Shown here piece after piece: positions 63,922 through 64,000 of a stretch of 64,000 nucleotides of DNA. A model generated the notes under the pieces. The model ran no database searches. It saw only the letters and a program-made list of their open reading frames with translations, and had not been told where the DNA came from. The DNA is from Novosphingobium kaempferiae (GTDB lineage Bacteria > Pseudomonadota > Alphaproteobacteria > Sphingomonadales > Sphingomonadaceae). The stretch covers positions 5,146,001 to 5,210,000 of the forward strand of contig NZ_CP089301.1 in assembly GCF_021227995.1 (NCBI RefSeq). The letters are read 5' to 3'. Each line of letters begins with the position of its first letter. Position 1 is the stretch's first letter. A program made the translations under genes and the position numbers.

Positions 63922-64000
63922 ATGGAGCGCGAATGCGATCGTCAGCAGGTGATGGACCAGCTTGCGCAGGGCAAGCCCGCGCTGGTCTGGCGCAAGCTGG
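63922..64000 (+). CDS. trpE: Anthranilate synthase component I, 5' end only
   Basis: Only 26 codons are in the window. ATG 63922 has AGGGGG 7 nt upstream; ATG 63907 and 63952 are in frame alternatives. The visible part reads MDQLAQGKPALVWRKL, matching the ALVWR start of sphingomonad TrpE. The ppiD-trpE order supports the call. Makes anthranilate for tryptophan. Confidence 0.7.
   Translation, partial: MERECDRQQVMDQLAQGKPALVWRKL

Overview
The window looks like about 64 kb of chromosome from a high-GC sphingomonad alphaproteobacterium (Novosphingobium, Sphingobium or Sphingomonas type). This rests on gene content and order: a pyrG / secG / tpiA block divergent from a ppiD-like gene followed by trpE, a TPR-sulfotransferase beside a TonB-dependent receptor, ChrB-ChrA, a LOV-HisKA_2 histidine kinase, and promoter sequences matching the alphaproteobacterial stress sigma factor EcfG (GGAAC-N16-CGTT). 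No ribosomal RNA, integrase, transposase or CRISPR array was seen.

Layout. (1) 1-3.2 kb: an isoprenoid/carotenoid locus. A single uninterrupted reading frame fuses IspH to a GGPP/FPP-type prenyl synthase and runs off the left edge; it is divergent from a CrtI-like desaturase. (2) 3.3-10.2 kb: small, mostly hypothetical genes with relics (a broken Crp/Fnr regulator, a decayed SRAP protein), a transglutaminase-like protein, and small stress-type proteins preceded by EcfG-like promoters. (3) 10.2-18.9 kb: seven genes with overlapping ends (GT4, GT2, MurG-like GT, acyl-CoA-dehydrogenase-like flavoprotein, PIG-L deacetylase, NodS-like methyltransferase, GT2) behind a large KatE catalase; the product is unknown. 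(4) 18.9-22.2 kb: Crp/Fnr regulator, small protein, LOV blue-light histidine kinase and response regulator. (5) 22.6-26.5 kb: PHB-depolymerase-like esterase with a PhaR-like palindrome, N-formylglutamate amidohydrolase family protein, and two transglutaminase-like proteins, one lacking the expected catalytic His. (6) 26.9-34.8 kb: a large autotransporter, an alginate-export-type porin, and chromate resistance genes chrB-chrA. (7) 34.8-39.2 kb: gene-poor DNA with hairpins, a strong terminator and a REP-like pair, then a DEAD-box RNA helicase. (8) 39.3-51.1 kb: a catabolic island of TPR-sulfotransferase, TonB receptor, APC permease, TetR/BetI-type regulator with a palindromic operator, Rieske oxygenase, FAD oxidoreductase, amidohydrolase and M20 peptidase. 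(9) 51.3-64 kb: conserved housekeeping backbone: alcohol dehydrogenase, tRNA-Arg(CCT), DUF1178, nitrilase-family amidase, grxC, hsp20, AEC transporter, Add-family deaminase, an AlkP-fold protein, pyrG, secG, tpiA, ppiD-like and the start of trpE.

The strongest candidates for something new are the IspH-prenyl synthase fusion and the translationally coupled seven-gene glycan/lipid cluster. Function calls come from reading motifs by eye; no database search was possible.
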